NCBI RefSeq assembly: GCF_965204935.1
Contig: NZ_CBDBFO010000002.1
Strand: one strand, 5' to 3'
DNA length: 64,000 nt
Origin: Hoeflea_A sp965204935
GTDB lineage: Bacteria; Pseudomonadota; Alphaproteobacteria; Rhizobiales; Rhizobiaceae
In this document: piece after piece, positions 33,855-42,266 of the stretch
How the letters are laid out: each line of letters begins with the position of its first letter
Numbering within the stretch: the first letter of the stretch is position 1
Program-made: the position numbers and the translations under genes
The notes under the pieces: generated by a model
Told to the model about the DNA's origin: nothing
Seen by the model: only the letters and a program-made list of their open reading frames with translations
Database searches by the model: none

Positions 33855-35060
33855 CTACTGATTTTCCGGTGTGAAATGCTCGGCAAGATCAGGATTTGCG
33901 ATCAGATCGCATTTGTCATCCTCATAGGTCGCCGCAACGTTTTCGAACGTCTCGATGATCTTGAAGCCGTGGTTGTTGTCGCCTTCGGCAATATAGATGT
34001 TCTGCACCAGGTGATGGGAGCCGGGAGACAGTTTCACAGTCCCGTTGGGGGCTTCAAACTCCAGCCCGCTTTCAAGCGCCGCCGTTACAGCTTCCGCATC
34101 GGCAGAGCCGGCTTTCCTGACCGCTTCCGCCCAAAGATTGACGGCATTCCATACATCCACCGCACCTGAGACGATGGGCGTATCGCTGCCATACTTTGCC
34201 TGCCACGCTTCGACAAACTTGGCGTTGGCTTCACCCTCGACCTGCTGGAAATACCCCTGGCTGGCGATGAGCCCCTCGCCGGCTTCCGGAGAAACGACGA
34301 CCTGCTGGTTGCCGGATCCGTAGTTGGTCGAGACAACACCGATGGTATCTTTCAAACCGGCGGCCGCGAATTGTTCCAGGAAACCTGTCTGGTTTGCGCC
34401 CACCGGAAGGGCAACGACAAAGTCGGGCTTGGCCGCCTGGATCTTCTGGATTGTCGGCGCATAGTCGGTGACCGTCAGCGCCAGGAAATCTTCGCCAACA
34501 ACGTCTCCGCCGTTTTGCCTGGCATATTCATGCACCCAGTGGGCCGAGATGGTTCCGAAATTGTAGTCGGGCGCCATGATGTACATCTTCGGGCCATATT
34601 GCTTGATGGCCCAGTCAATGAGGACGGACATCTGCTGCGAAGCGGACGAACCTGTCACGAACGTCTGCTTGTCGCAGGCACCGCCCTCATAGAGTGACGA
34701 ATAGAAGTAAGGCACACTGGCTTTGCGGACGATCGGGCGTATGGCTTCACGCGACGAACTCGTCAGACCGGCAAACAAGGCATCGATCCTGTCTCGCAAA
34801 ATCGCGGTATTGGCAAACTGGGTATACTTGTTGAGTTCTGACTGGGCGTCGTAGGTAACGACTTCGACGGGTGCGCCGAGCAGGCCGCCGTCCGCATTGA
34901 TCTGCTCGACCGCGAGTTCCAGTGCATTGTTCTGCTGAATGCCGTAGATGTTGAGGCCACCGGTGAGATCGAAGATCGCACCGATCTTGGTTTCAGCGAT
35001 TGCCTGGGTGGCAAAGCTGGCCGATGACAAAAGGCCGAGAATAAGCAGCGATTTTTTCAT
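33855..35060 (-). CDS. Amide/urea-type ABC transporter substrate-binding protein
   Basis: The 401-residue exported protein has a Sec signal peptide MKKSLLILGLLSSASFATQA, cut before ETKIGAIFDLTGG. The type I binding-protein fold contains PYFYSSLYEGGACDKQTFVT and GPKMYIMAPDYNFGTISAHW, patterns shared with UrtA/FmdD-type urea and short-amide binding proteins. GGGAGG precedes ATG 35060. It is the first gene of operon 1. The ligand is probably an amide because the operon ends in an amidase and an AmiC/AmiR-type pair. Confidence 0.88.
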   Translation of the reverse strand: MKKSLLILGLLSSASFATQAIAETKIGAIFDLTGGLNIYGIQQNNALELAVEQINADGGLLGAPVEVVTYDAQSELNKYTQFANTAILRDRIDALFAGLTSSSREAIRPIVRKASVPYFYSSLYEGGACDKQTFVTGSSASQQMSVLIDWAIKQYGPKMYIMAPDYNFGTISAHWVHEYARQNGGDVVGEDFLALTVTDYAPTIQKIQAAKPDFVVALPVGANQTGFLEQFAAAGLKDTIGVVSTNYGSGNQQVVVSPEAGEGLIASQGYFQQVEGEANAKFVEAWQAKYGSDTPIVSGAVDVWNAVNLWAEAVRKAGSADAEAVTAALESGLEFEAPNGTVKLSPGSHHLVQNIYIAEGDNNHGFKIIETFENVAATYEDDKCDLIANPDLAEHFTPENQ

Positions 35061-35391
35061 AAGAGGTTTTCCTCCCTTGATTGGTATCAAGAGCTGAACA
35101 CCCGAATTATCGCAACCTGGAAAACATAAAGCCACGCGCTCGAATCCTGTGTTCAGCTACGTGGCTTTTGAATTTCATGTGCATCTTCGCACGGCGCGAA
35201 CCTAGCGTCGGCAAAAGCTGCTGTCAACTCCACCCCGAACCCAGTACGCACTGCTTCGATGAAGCATGGTCTGCTGCGTCAAGCGGCCGCGCTCAGTCAT
35301 CTTTGACAGAGCAGATCGAAATTTTCCCGACGCTCTGTCGCGCTGTGTCCAGCGGTCTCAGTATGCGGTTTGAGCCGGCGACATACCCGAT
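35061..35391 (-). promoter_or_regulatory. Leader/promoter region of amide operon 1 with alternative RNA structures
   Basis: This 331-bp gene-free stretch separates the acyl-CoA synthetase stop from the binding-protein start. On the minus strand AAAGCCACG/CGTGGCTTT (35160-35168 with 35128-35136) makes a 9-bp stem followed by ATGTTTTCC, resembling an attenuator. Its loop holds AGCTGAACA (35150-35158), which can instead pair with TGTTCAGCT (35092-35100). CTTGAT/ATCAAG (35076-35091) then forms a hairpin touching the ribosome site. Because the operon encodes an ANTAR protein, leader-RNA antitermination is the natural hypothesis. Typical paired hexaloop hairpins were not clearly found. Confidence 0.5.
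35305..35339. terminator. Stem-loop after the acyl-CoA synthetase gene
   Basis: GACAGAGC (35305-35312) and GCTCTGTC (35332-35339) pair over 8 bp with a 19-nt loop, 53 bp after the synthetase stop. It may mark the end of operon 2, but it has no T-run on the minus strand. Confidence 0.4.
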
Positions 35392-37155
35392 TCACTCGCT
35401 GAATCCATTCTCCACCATCCAGTCGCGCATGGCGAATTTTTGCGGCTTGCCGGTAACCGTCATCGGCAAGGTATCGACGATGCGAATGTGTTTCGGGATC
35501 TTGTAGTGGGCGATTTGTCCGTCACAAAAACCGCGTATTTCGTCGGCGCTCAGTTCCATATCCTCAACCGACACGATCCATGCACCGACCACCTCCCCGA
35601 GCTTGCTGTCGGGGATGCCGAAAACCTGCGCTTCCCTGACCGCGGGGTGGCTGAACAGGAAGTCCTCGATCTCGGCGGGATAGATATTTTCGCCGCCGCG
35701 GATAATCATGTCCTTTACCCGGCCGACGATTGCGCAATAACCTTCCGCGTCGAGCGTCGCCAGATCGCCGGTGCGCATCCAACCATCAACGATGGATTCT
35801 GACGTCTTTTCAGCATCATCCCAATATCCGCGCATGACCGAGTATCCGCGTGTACAAAGCTCACCCTCTTCACCCACCGGCACGATGGCGCCTTCCTGGT
35901 CGATGACCTTGACCTCCAGATGCGGATGAATTCGGCCGACGGTGGTGACGCGTTTTTCGATGGGTTCGTCGACAAAACTCTGGAACGAAATCGGTGAGGT
36001 TTCCGTCATGCCGTAGCCGATGGTCACTTGCGTCATGTTCATCTCGTCAATGACACGCCGCATGACCTCGATCGGGCACGGAGCACCGGCCATCATGCCG
36101 GTGCGCAAATGAGAAACGTCATAGGCACCGTCAGCCAGTTCCTCCAGCATTGCGACGAACATGGTCGGCACACCGTAGAGCGCCGTGCAGCGTGCCTTGG
36201 AAACCGCCCTCAACGTGTCGGCCGCCGCAAAGGATTCTCCGGCGAACACCATTGCTGCGCCTGCGCTGACGCAGCCGAGCACGCCGAGGACCATGCCGAA
36301 ACAATGATAGAGCGGGACCGGTATGCAGAGCCGGTCCCGTTCGCTGAAATTCATCCGCTCGGCCGTGAACCGGGCATTGTTGACGATGTTGTAGTGCGTG
36401 AGTGTCGCGCCCTTCGGCGAACCGGTGGTCCCGGACGTAAACTGAATGTTGATCGGATCATCAGGATCAAGGGATTTTGCTATCGCATCAAGCCGCAATT
36501 GCTGCGCCGGCCCGCCAAGCGACTGGACCTCCGCAAAGGTGAATGAACCGGGCTCCGGGTCGTCGGACATGACGATGACATGCTTCAGTTGCGGCAGCTT
36601 CGCCGCCGACAATCGCCCGGGTTCGCTGTCGGCCAGCTCCGGCGCCAGGCTTCGCAGCATTTCGACATAGTTCGAGGTCTTGAAACTTTGCGCCAGGACA
36701 AGCGCGCGGCAGCCGACCTTCTGGAGCGCAAACTCCAGCTCGGAGATCCGGTAGGCCGGGTTGATATTGACCAGGACAAGCCCGATGCGTGCGGTGGCGA
36801 ACTGCGTCAGAACCCATTCGAGTCGGTTGGGCGACCAGATCCCTATCCTGTCGCCTTTCTGAAGCCCAAGGGCAAGAAGGCCGGAAGCCAGCTCATCGAC
36901 CATTCGGTCGACGTCGTAATAGGTGTATGCCGCATCTTCGTTCGGGAAGATCAGCGCCTCGCGCGGTCCATGTCTGGTGACAGCTTCGCGAAGCAGATCG
37001 GGAATTGTCATGTGCCTGAGTTCGGGCCGTTCCGCACCGCGCACGTAGGATCGACCGTCTTGCGGTGCAAGGGCGGATCGGTCGTCGCCGGACGTGTGAC
37101 CGCCGTCCGGGCCGGCTTTCAGAACCCCGGCGAGACTTTCGTTGAGTATGGACAT
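35392..37155 (-). CDS. AMP-dependent acyl-CoA synthetase
   Basis: The 587-residue ANL-superfamily ligase has the AMP-binding motif IQFTSGTTGSPKGATLTHYN near residue 200, GYGMTETSPISFQSF near 340, and the C-terminal DGWMRTGDLATLDAEGYCAI, KDMIIRGGENIYPAEIEDFL and the catalytic-lysine region MTVTGKPQKFAMRDWM. It converts a carboxylic acid, ATP and CoA to acyl-CoA. It is the last gene of operon 2, 10 bp after the ATPase-amidase gene, so it would activate the acid released by that amidase. ATG 37155 is chosen, with GAGGAACGC upstream. Confidence 0.9.
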   Translation of the reverse strand: MSILNESLAGVLKAGPDGGHTSGDDRSALAPQDGRSYVRGAERPELRHMTIPDLLREAVTRHGPREALIFPNEDAAYTYYDVDRMVDELASGLLALGLQKGDRIGIWSPNRLEWVLTQFATARIGLVLVNINPAYRISELEFALQKVGCRALVLAQSFKTSNYVEMLRSLAPELADSEPGRLSAAKLPQLKHVIVMSDDPEPGSFTFAEVQSLGGPAQQLRLDAIAKSLDPDDPINIQFTSGTTGSPKGATLTHYNIVNNARFTAERMNFSERDRLCIPVPLYHCFGMVLGVLGCVSAGAAMVFAGESFAAADTLRAVSKARCTALYGVPTMFVAMLEELADGAYDVSHLRTGMMAGAPCPIEVMRRVIDEMNMTQVTIGYGMTETSPISFQSFVDEPIEKRVTTVGRIHPHLEVKVIDQEGAIVPVGEEGELCTRGYSVMRGYWDDAEKTSESIVDGWMRTGDLATLDAEGYCAIVGRVKDMIIRGGENIYPAEIEDFLFSHPAVREAQVFGIPDSKLGEVVGAWIVSVEDMELSADEIRGFCDGQIAHYKIPKHIRIVDTLPMTVTGKPQKFAMRDWMVENGFSE

Positions 37156-37165
37156 GCGTTCCTCC

Positions 37166-39547
37166 TCACAGCGTTCGCCAATCGACGCTTTGCTCAAATG
37201 CATGCGCGGCCTGGTAGATTTTCAGCTCACCATAATGGGGTCCCACCAGCATCATGCCGATCGGGAGGCCCTCGCTCAGCCCGCATGGCAAAGACATGGC
37301 GGGCAATCCGCCGTTGAACGGCGCCGTGTTGCCGATCATTTCAAATGCGCGCTGGACGTAAAGCGTGATGGAACAGTCCGCAGGCGGGATTTTCTGCGGT
37401 TTCATCGGCAGGGTCGGCATGACCAGGAGGTCGTGTTTGTTGAGCGCTTCCAGGTACTTTTCATGAACCTTGCGCATTAGGTTCTGCGCCTTGCCATAAT
37501 AACGACCGCGATATTGCGTCTGGAAATACTCGCCGAGAAACATGCAAACCTTCAGGGAATGGGACAATTCGTCGGCCCTGTGCCTCCAGGCGGCGGCCTG
37601 GTTGATCATTGATGGCAGAAACAGGCCGCGATAATTGGTACCGCCGCAATTGCCGTGCATCATGTGGTCCTGAAGCCCCTCCACTGTAATGGCGGTCCAA
37701 AGATCGGCGGCAAAGTGGTGCTCGTCGACGGAAACCTCTTCCACGCGGGCGCCGAGTTCGCTGAAACGGTCCACAGCGGCACGCACCTTATCGTCCACAT
37801 CCGCTTCGCTCTCGGGGCGACCGAAGCCCTGCTTCAGGATACCGATGCGCATGCCGTTACAACCCCGGTTCAAGGCTTCCGTATAGCGGTAGACCTTCGG
37901 CGCGTTCTGCCGGGGATCAAGCCCGTCTTCACCGGCCAGCACTTCAAGGAACAAGGCATTGTCGGCAACATTGCTGGTGACCGGACCGACATGATCGATG
38001 GTCTGTTCCACCGGCATGACACCCGTGTAGGGCACCAGACCATGGGTCGGCTTCATGCCGTAAACGCCACAACTTGACGAAGGGATACGCACGGACCCGC
38101 CCTGGTCGCCGGCGATCGCCATGTCCACTTCGCCCGCCGCCACCAGCGCGGCCGAACCGCTGGAAGATCCGCCGGCCATGTAACCGTGCTTCCAGGGGTT
38201 GTGCACCGGCCCGGTCGCATTGGTATGCGAGCCACCGGATATGCAGAGGTTCTCGCAGTGGGCTTTTCCCGCCACAATGCCGCCGGCATCGAGAATGCGC
38301 GTGACAATCGTAGCATCGATTTCGGGAACATATCCTTCCATGATCGAACTGCCGTTCATCATCGGCACACCGGCGACGCAAACGGTATCTTTAAGGGCAA
38401 TGCGTTTGCCGCGCAGCGGGCCGTCCACAGCACCCTTGATGTCGGTTTTGTAGTACCAGGCATTCAGAGGGTTTTCCGCAGGTGACGGGCGGTAGCCGGG
38501 CGCTCTCGGATAACGCACCTCCGGCAGATAGTCCGGCGCTGCATCGATGCGATCGTAACACTGGATGTAGGGCTCCATGATCTCCCGGTATTCTTCCAGC
38601 TCGGCATCGGTGAGATGCATGCCGAAGCGCTGTGCCATTTCCTGCATTTGAGAAAGGGTCGGGCGTATGATCGTCATATTCGTCACCGGTGGTGTGTTGA
38701 GGTTGTGCACGGGCGCTGTTCCTTCTCTGCCCACCGCGGAGCTTTTGGACAGAGACGATGCAATGTTTGCGGATGATCCAGGCGGATGGCTGGACGCCTC
38801 GCCCGGCCGGGTCGAGCGGGCGGTACCGAAACCCAAAAAGCGGTCGACCTTGGCGCGGTCCTGCAGATCCTGTTTTGTCAGTTCGCCGGTCAGGCGGCCA
38901 CGCTCCAGCACGACGACACGGTCCGACAGGTCGGCGATGAAGTCGAAATTCTGCTCCACCAGCAACATTGTCAGGCCACGTTGGCGGCGCAGGCCGTCGA
39001 GAGTCTCGGCCATCTCCTCGATGATCGACGGCTGAATGCCTTCGGTCGGCTCATCCAGCAACAGAAAGTCGGGGTCGGCCATCAGGCAGCGGGCCAGCGC
39101 CAGCAATTGCTGTTCACCGCCAGACAGCGCGCCGCCCTCCCGGTCCAGAAGGCGGTTCAGGCGCGGGAAATGTTCAAGGATCGTTTCGAACGTTTCGGCT
39201 TCACTGCCCTGTCCGTGATCGTGGTAGGCAAAACGCATATTGTCGCGCACGGACAACTGCGGAAATATCCCGCGCCCCTGCGGCACATATCCAATGCCGA
39301 TCGCGGCGCGTGCATATGGGGTCGATTTCGTGATCTCCTGTCCGCGAAAGCGAACCGTGCCCCCGGTTGCCGGCAGGAAACCCATCAGCGTCTTGAGCAG
39401 CGTGGATTTCCCCATGCCGTTATGGCCGAGGATGCCAACCACCTGGTTCTCTCCGACGTCGATGTCGATCCCGTGAAGGACCGGAACACGGCCATAGCCG
39501 CCGAAAAGGCCCCTCACCTCAAGGACTGTTTCCGCTTCCCCCGTCAT
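37166..39547 (-). CDS. ABC transporter ATPase fused to a nitrile-pathway-type amidase
   Basis: One continuous 793-codon frame. Residues about 7-240 are a UrtE/LivF-type ATPase (Walker A GILGHNGMGKSTLLKTLMG, LSGGEQQLLALARCL, Walker B FLLLDEPTEGIQPS, LLVEQNFDF). A Ser/Pro-rich linker (about 245-290) leads to an amidase of about 500 residues (LSQMQEMAQRFGMHLTDAEL, AENPLNAWYYKTDIKGA, Lys in RIALKDTVCVAGVPMMNG, YMAGGSSSGSAALVAAGEVD, DQGGSVRIPSSSCGVYGMKP). This amidase type is known as the enantioselective amidase linked to nitrile hydratase. The ATG at 38677 could start a separate amidase, but its ribosome site is weak and no stop intervenes. Confidence 0.88.
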   Translation of the reverse strand: MTGEAETVLEVRGLFGGYGRVPVLHGIDIDVGENQVVGILGHNGMGKSTLLKTLMGFLPATGGTVRFRGQEITKSTPYARAAIGIGYVPQGRGIFPQLSVRDNMRFAYHDHGQGSEAETFETILEHFPRLNRLLDREGGALSGGEQQLLALARCLMADPDFLLLDEPTEGIQPSIIEEMAETLDGLRRQRGLTMLLVEQNFDFIADLSDRVVVLERGRLTGELTKQDLQDRAKVDRFLGFGTARSTRPGEASSHPPGSSANIASSLSKSSAVGREGTAPVHNLNTPPVTNMTIIRPTLSQMQEMAQRFGMHLTDAELEEYREIMEPYIQCYDRIDAAPDYLPEVRYPRAPGYRPSPAENPLNAWYYKTDIKGAVDGPLRGKRIALKDTVCVAGVPMMNGSSIMEGYVPEIDATIVTRILDAGGIVAGKAHCENLCISGGSHTNATGPVHNPWKHGYMAGGSSSGSAALVAAGEVDMAIAGDQGGSVRIPSSSCGVYGMKPTHGLVPYTGVMPVEQTIDHVGPVTSNVADNALFLEVLAGEDGLDPRQNAPKVYRYTEALNRGCNGMRIGILKQGFGRPESEADVDDKVRAAVDRFSELGARVEEVSVDEHHFAADLWTAITVEGLQDHMMHGNCGGTNYRGLFLPSMINQAAAWRHRADELSHSLKVCMFLGEYFQTQYRGRYYGKAQNLMRKVHEKYLEALNKHDLLVMPTLPMKPQKIPPADCSITLYVQRAFEMIGNTAPFNGGLPAMSLPCGLSEGLPIGMMLVGPHYGELKIYQAAHAFEQSVDWRTL

Positions 39548-39548
39548 T

Positions 39549-40265
39549 TCAGCCCTTCTTCCCAAGATAGACACGGCGAACGGTGTCATCGGACATGACC
39601 CTGTCCACGTCATCTTCGACAAGGATTGCGCCCTGATGGAACACGGTCACCGTGGACGCGATCGAGCGGATGAATTGCATGTCATGCTCGACAATGATCA
39701 CAGCGGCTTTCCGGTTGAGCTCGCGGATGATCGATACCATGCGTTCGACATCGTCAGCGGACATCCCTGCGACCGGTTCGTCCAGCAGAACAAGCCAGGG
39801 GTCAGCCACCGCGACGATCCCGAGTTCAACCTGCTGACGTTCGCCATGGGCCAGGCGCCCGACCTGGGACTTTGCAATCCCGCCAAGGGCAAGACGGTCA
39901 ATCATGTCCGAGGTTTTGCGGTCTGCTTCGGAGGCAGGATTTCTTCGCCGCGCGGCAAGCCAGATATTTTCGCGCACGGTCAGACCGTCGAGGACGCTCG
40001 GAACCTGTGTTTTCACGCCGACGCCCAGCGCGGCGATTTCGTGCGGATGCCATTCTGTGGTTTCCTCGCCGCGCATGAAGATGTGGCCTTCGCTTGGAGT
40101 CAGCAGGCCGGTCAGACACTTGAAGAACGTGCTCTTTCCGGCACCGTTCGGCCCAATCAGGCAACGTAGTTCCCGGGCAGCGAGCTTGAAATTGACGTTG
40201 TCGGCGGCAACGACACCACCGAACCGCATTGTCAGGTTTTCCGTCTCGAGCACTGTTTCAGCCAT
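39549..40265 (-). CDS. ABC transporter ATPase, UrtD/LivG-type
   Basis: The 238-residue ATPase has Walker A CLIGPNGAGKSTFFKCLTGL near residue 35, VGVKTQVPSVLDGLTVRENI, signature LAHGERQQVELGIVAV, Walker B WLVLLDEPVAGMSADD and AAVIIVEHDMQFIRSIASTV. With the fused ATPase-amidase it forms the nucleotide-binding pair of transporter 2. ATG 40265 overlaps the permease stop by 8 bp, and its stop is one base from the next start. Confidence 0.9.
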   Translation of the reverse strand: MAETVLETENLTMRFGGVVAADNVNFKLAARELRCLIGPNGAGKSTFFKCLTGLLTPSEGHIFMRGEETTEWHPHEIAALGVGVKTQVPSVLDGLTVRENIWLAARRRNPASEADRKTSDMIDRLALGGIAKSQVGRLAHGERQQVELGIVAVADPWLVLLDEPVAGMSADDVERMVSIIRELNRKAAVIIVEHDMQFIRSIASTVTVFHQGAILVEDDVDRVMSDDTVRRVYLGKKG

Positions 40266-41283
40266 TGACGGCGCTCCGTTGCCGGATACGGCGGCCGGTT
40301 CTTTGCCGGCGCGTCGAAACCCGACGGAAAACATCCGCGACAGCCGGGACAAGACCTTTGGGCAGGAACAGCACGAACAGGACAAGAATGAGCCCGGTGA
40401 TCAGCGTGTTGTCCACCAGGGACTGCTGGCCCAGCAGGAATTTCAGATAGGCAAGGCCGGCGGCACCGACAATCGGTCCAAGACGGGTGCCAAGACCGCC
40501 GACAATGCACCAGATGATGATTTCCGCGGTCTGCTGCAGGCTGAACAGACCGGGCGTAACGATTTCTGCCCAGTTGGCGAAAAACGCACCGGAAAGGCCT
40601 GCAACTGCTGCTCCGATTGTAAACAGCAGTGTTTTTCGCGCCCTGACGTCATAACCCATCAAGGACATGCGGATTTCGTTCTCACGCGTGCCGATCGCAA
40701 TACGGCCGAAACTGCTGTTCAAGAGCCAGGTAACAAACAGAAACACGAGCACCAGCGCAATGGCCACGACATAGTAGAGACTGTCCCCCCAGACATACGC
40801 ATCGGGGTAGCCGGGCACGTTCAGGGTCTGAAAACCCGGTATGCCGTTAAAGCCTCCGAGCCGCGCCGAACCGATCACATATTCCGGACCGGCGGTCGAG
40901 TTCATGAATTTATAGAAGATCAGGGTCACAACAAGCGTGATGACGCCGAGATAGACATCGGCCAGCCGCCCGTAAAACATCATCGCACCGAGAACCAACG
41001 CAAACAGAGCGGGAACCACGACCGCAAGCAACATGGGAACCGTGCTTTCACCGAAATTGATAGCGGAGATGGCGTAAGTGTACGCGCCGAGCCCGAAGAA
41101 TGCCGCCTGGCCGAAACACAGGATGCCGCCGAAGCCCCAGATCAGGCCGAGGCTCAGGCCGAGCATGGAATAGACCAGCAGGACCGTCAGCGTATAGGTA
41201 TCGATGAGGCTCGGGAGGACCAGGATCAGAGCGATCGAGATTACAACGATCCAGGCGTACTCGCGAAACGGATCGGTTCGCAT
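40258..41283 (-). CDS. ABC transporter permease, UrtC/LivM-type
   Basis: The 341-residue permease has about nine helices and the LivM-group motif LGLSLGLIWGFGGILCFGQA near residue 45 and WCIVGGLGTRLGPIVGAAGL near 265. Its ATG at 41283 shares a base with the TGA of the preceding permease (TGATG), and a GTG one codon earlier is also in frame. It is the partner of the LivH-type permease in transporter 2; the corresponding protein of operon 1 is fused to an ATPase. Confidence 0.9.
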   Translation of the reverse strand: MRTDPFREYAWIVVISIALILVLPSLIDTYTLTVLLVYSMLGLSLGLIWGFGGILCFGQAAFFGLGAYTYAISAINFGESTVPMLLAVVVPALFALVLGAMMFYGRLADVYLGVITLVVTLIFYKFMNSTAGPEYVIGSARLGGFNGIPGFQTLNVPGYPDAYVWGDSLYYVVAIALVLVFLFVTWLLNSSFGRIAIGTRENEIRMSLMGYDVRARKTLLFTIGAAVAGLSGAFFANWAEIVTPGLFSLQQTAEIIIWCIVGGLGTRLGPIVGAAGLAYLKFLLGQQSLVDNTLITGLILVLFVLFLPKGLVPAVADVFRRVSTRRQRTGRRIRQRSAVNG

Positions 41284-42149
41284 CACAGCCTGCCCTTGAA
41301 AAAGCGGGTGGTGATACCCTGCGGCAGCAGGCGCAGGAGGACGACGGCAGCGATCAGCAGCGCGACCTCCCCGACAACGGGCGACAGGGCGAAGGTGAAA
41401 ACCTGATTGACCAGCCCGAAAAACCCGGCGCTGCTCAGAAGGCCGGCGACCAGTGACGGCCCGCCCGCAATGACCGTGATGAAGGCCTTGGCGATATAAG
41501 CGCCGCCCGATGAAGGCACGAGGCCGACCAGCGGCGCAAAAACGGCACCAGCCAGTCCGGATAATGCGGAACCGACAAAAAAGGTCGCCATGTAGACGCG
41601 GTCCGGGCTGTAGCCCAGTGCCGCCGCCATGTCGGCGCGCTGCATCGTTCCGCGGGCCACCAGGCCGACGCGCGTTCCCTTCAGAACGGCATAGAGTGTG
41701 ATCACCAGAACGATCGCCACGAAGACGATAAAGAAATTGTAGCCGTTGATCTGATAGGCACCGATCGGAATCCCCGGTATCGGCGTCGAAATCCCGGTGG
41801 TGGTGTTGCCGAAGATCATGGTGACGGCGCCGACAAAGAAAAGGCTGAGCCCCCAGGTCGCCAGCATTGTGTCGACCAGCCGCCCGTAGAGGTGACGTAT
41901 GACCAGCCTTTCGACAACGAGCCCGATGAAGCCGACGACGATGGGCGCTATGATGATCATGGCGACAAAGACATTGGCACCCGCATGAACGGCCGTGATG
42001 GTCACGTATCCGCCCAGCATCATGAATTCACCATGGGCAAGGTTGATGACCTTCATCATGCCGAAGACAACCGCAAGCCCGGCGCTGATCAGCACCAGCG
42101 ACGCGATTGCGTAGATGATTTCCACCAGTATGACGGCTGTGAGGTCCAT
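41283..42149 (-). CDS. ABC transporter permease, UrtB/LivH-type
   Basis: The 288-residue integral membrane protein carries the LivH signature KVINLAHGEFMMLGGYVTIT near residue 33 and HLYGRLVDTMLATWGLSLFF near 90, nearly collinear with the permease at 32933-33799. It lies 117 bp downstream of its binding-protein gene, behind a GC-rich hairpin, and overlaps the next permease by one base. Confidence 0.9.
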   Translation of the reverse strand: MDLTAVILVEIIYAIASLVLISAGLAVVFGMMKVINLAHGEFMMLGGYVTITAVHAGANVFVAMIIIAPIVVGFIGLVVERLVIRHLYGRLVDTMLATWGLSLFFVGAVTMIFGNTTTGISTPIPGIPIGAYQINGYNFFIVFVAIVLVITLYAVLKGTRVGLVARGTMQRADMAAALGYSPDRVYMATFFVGSALSGLAGAVFAPLVGLVPSSGGAYIAKAFITVIAGGPSLVAGLLSSAGFFGLVNQVFTFALSPVVGEVALLIAAVVLLRLLPQGITTRFFKGRL

Positions 42150-42216
42150 AAGTTGTCTTCATAAATCGGGTTGTTGCGCAGGCCGGTTCAAACGGCCATT
42201 AATCCGCAGTGCACGG

Positions 42217-42240
42217 GAGACGCCCGAAACCGGGCGCCTC
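42217..42240. terminator. Hairpin between binding-protein and permease genes, operon 2
   Basis: CGCCCG (42221-42226) pairs with CGGGCG (42231-42236) across AAAC, extended after one mismatch by GAG/CTC, giving an imperfect 10-bp stem. Same position and likely role as the 33816-33840 hairpin: retained mRNA for the abundant binding protein. Confidence 0.6.
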
Positions 42241-42266
42241 CACAGCGAAATCAAGGGAGGAGTTGA

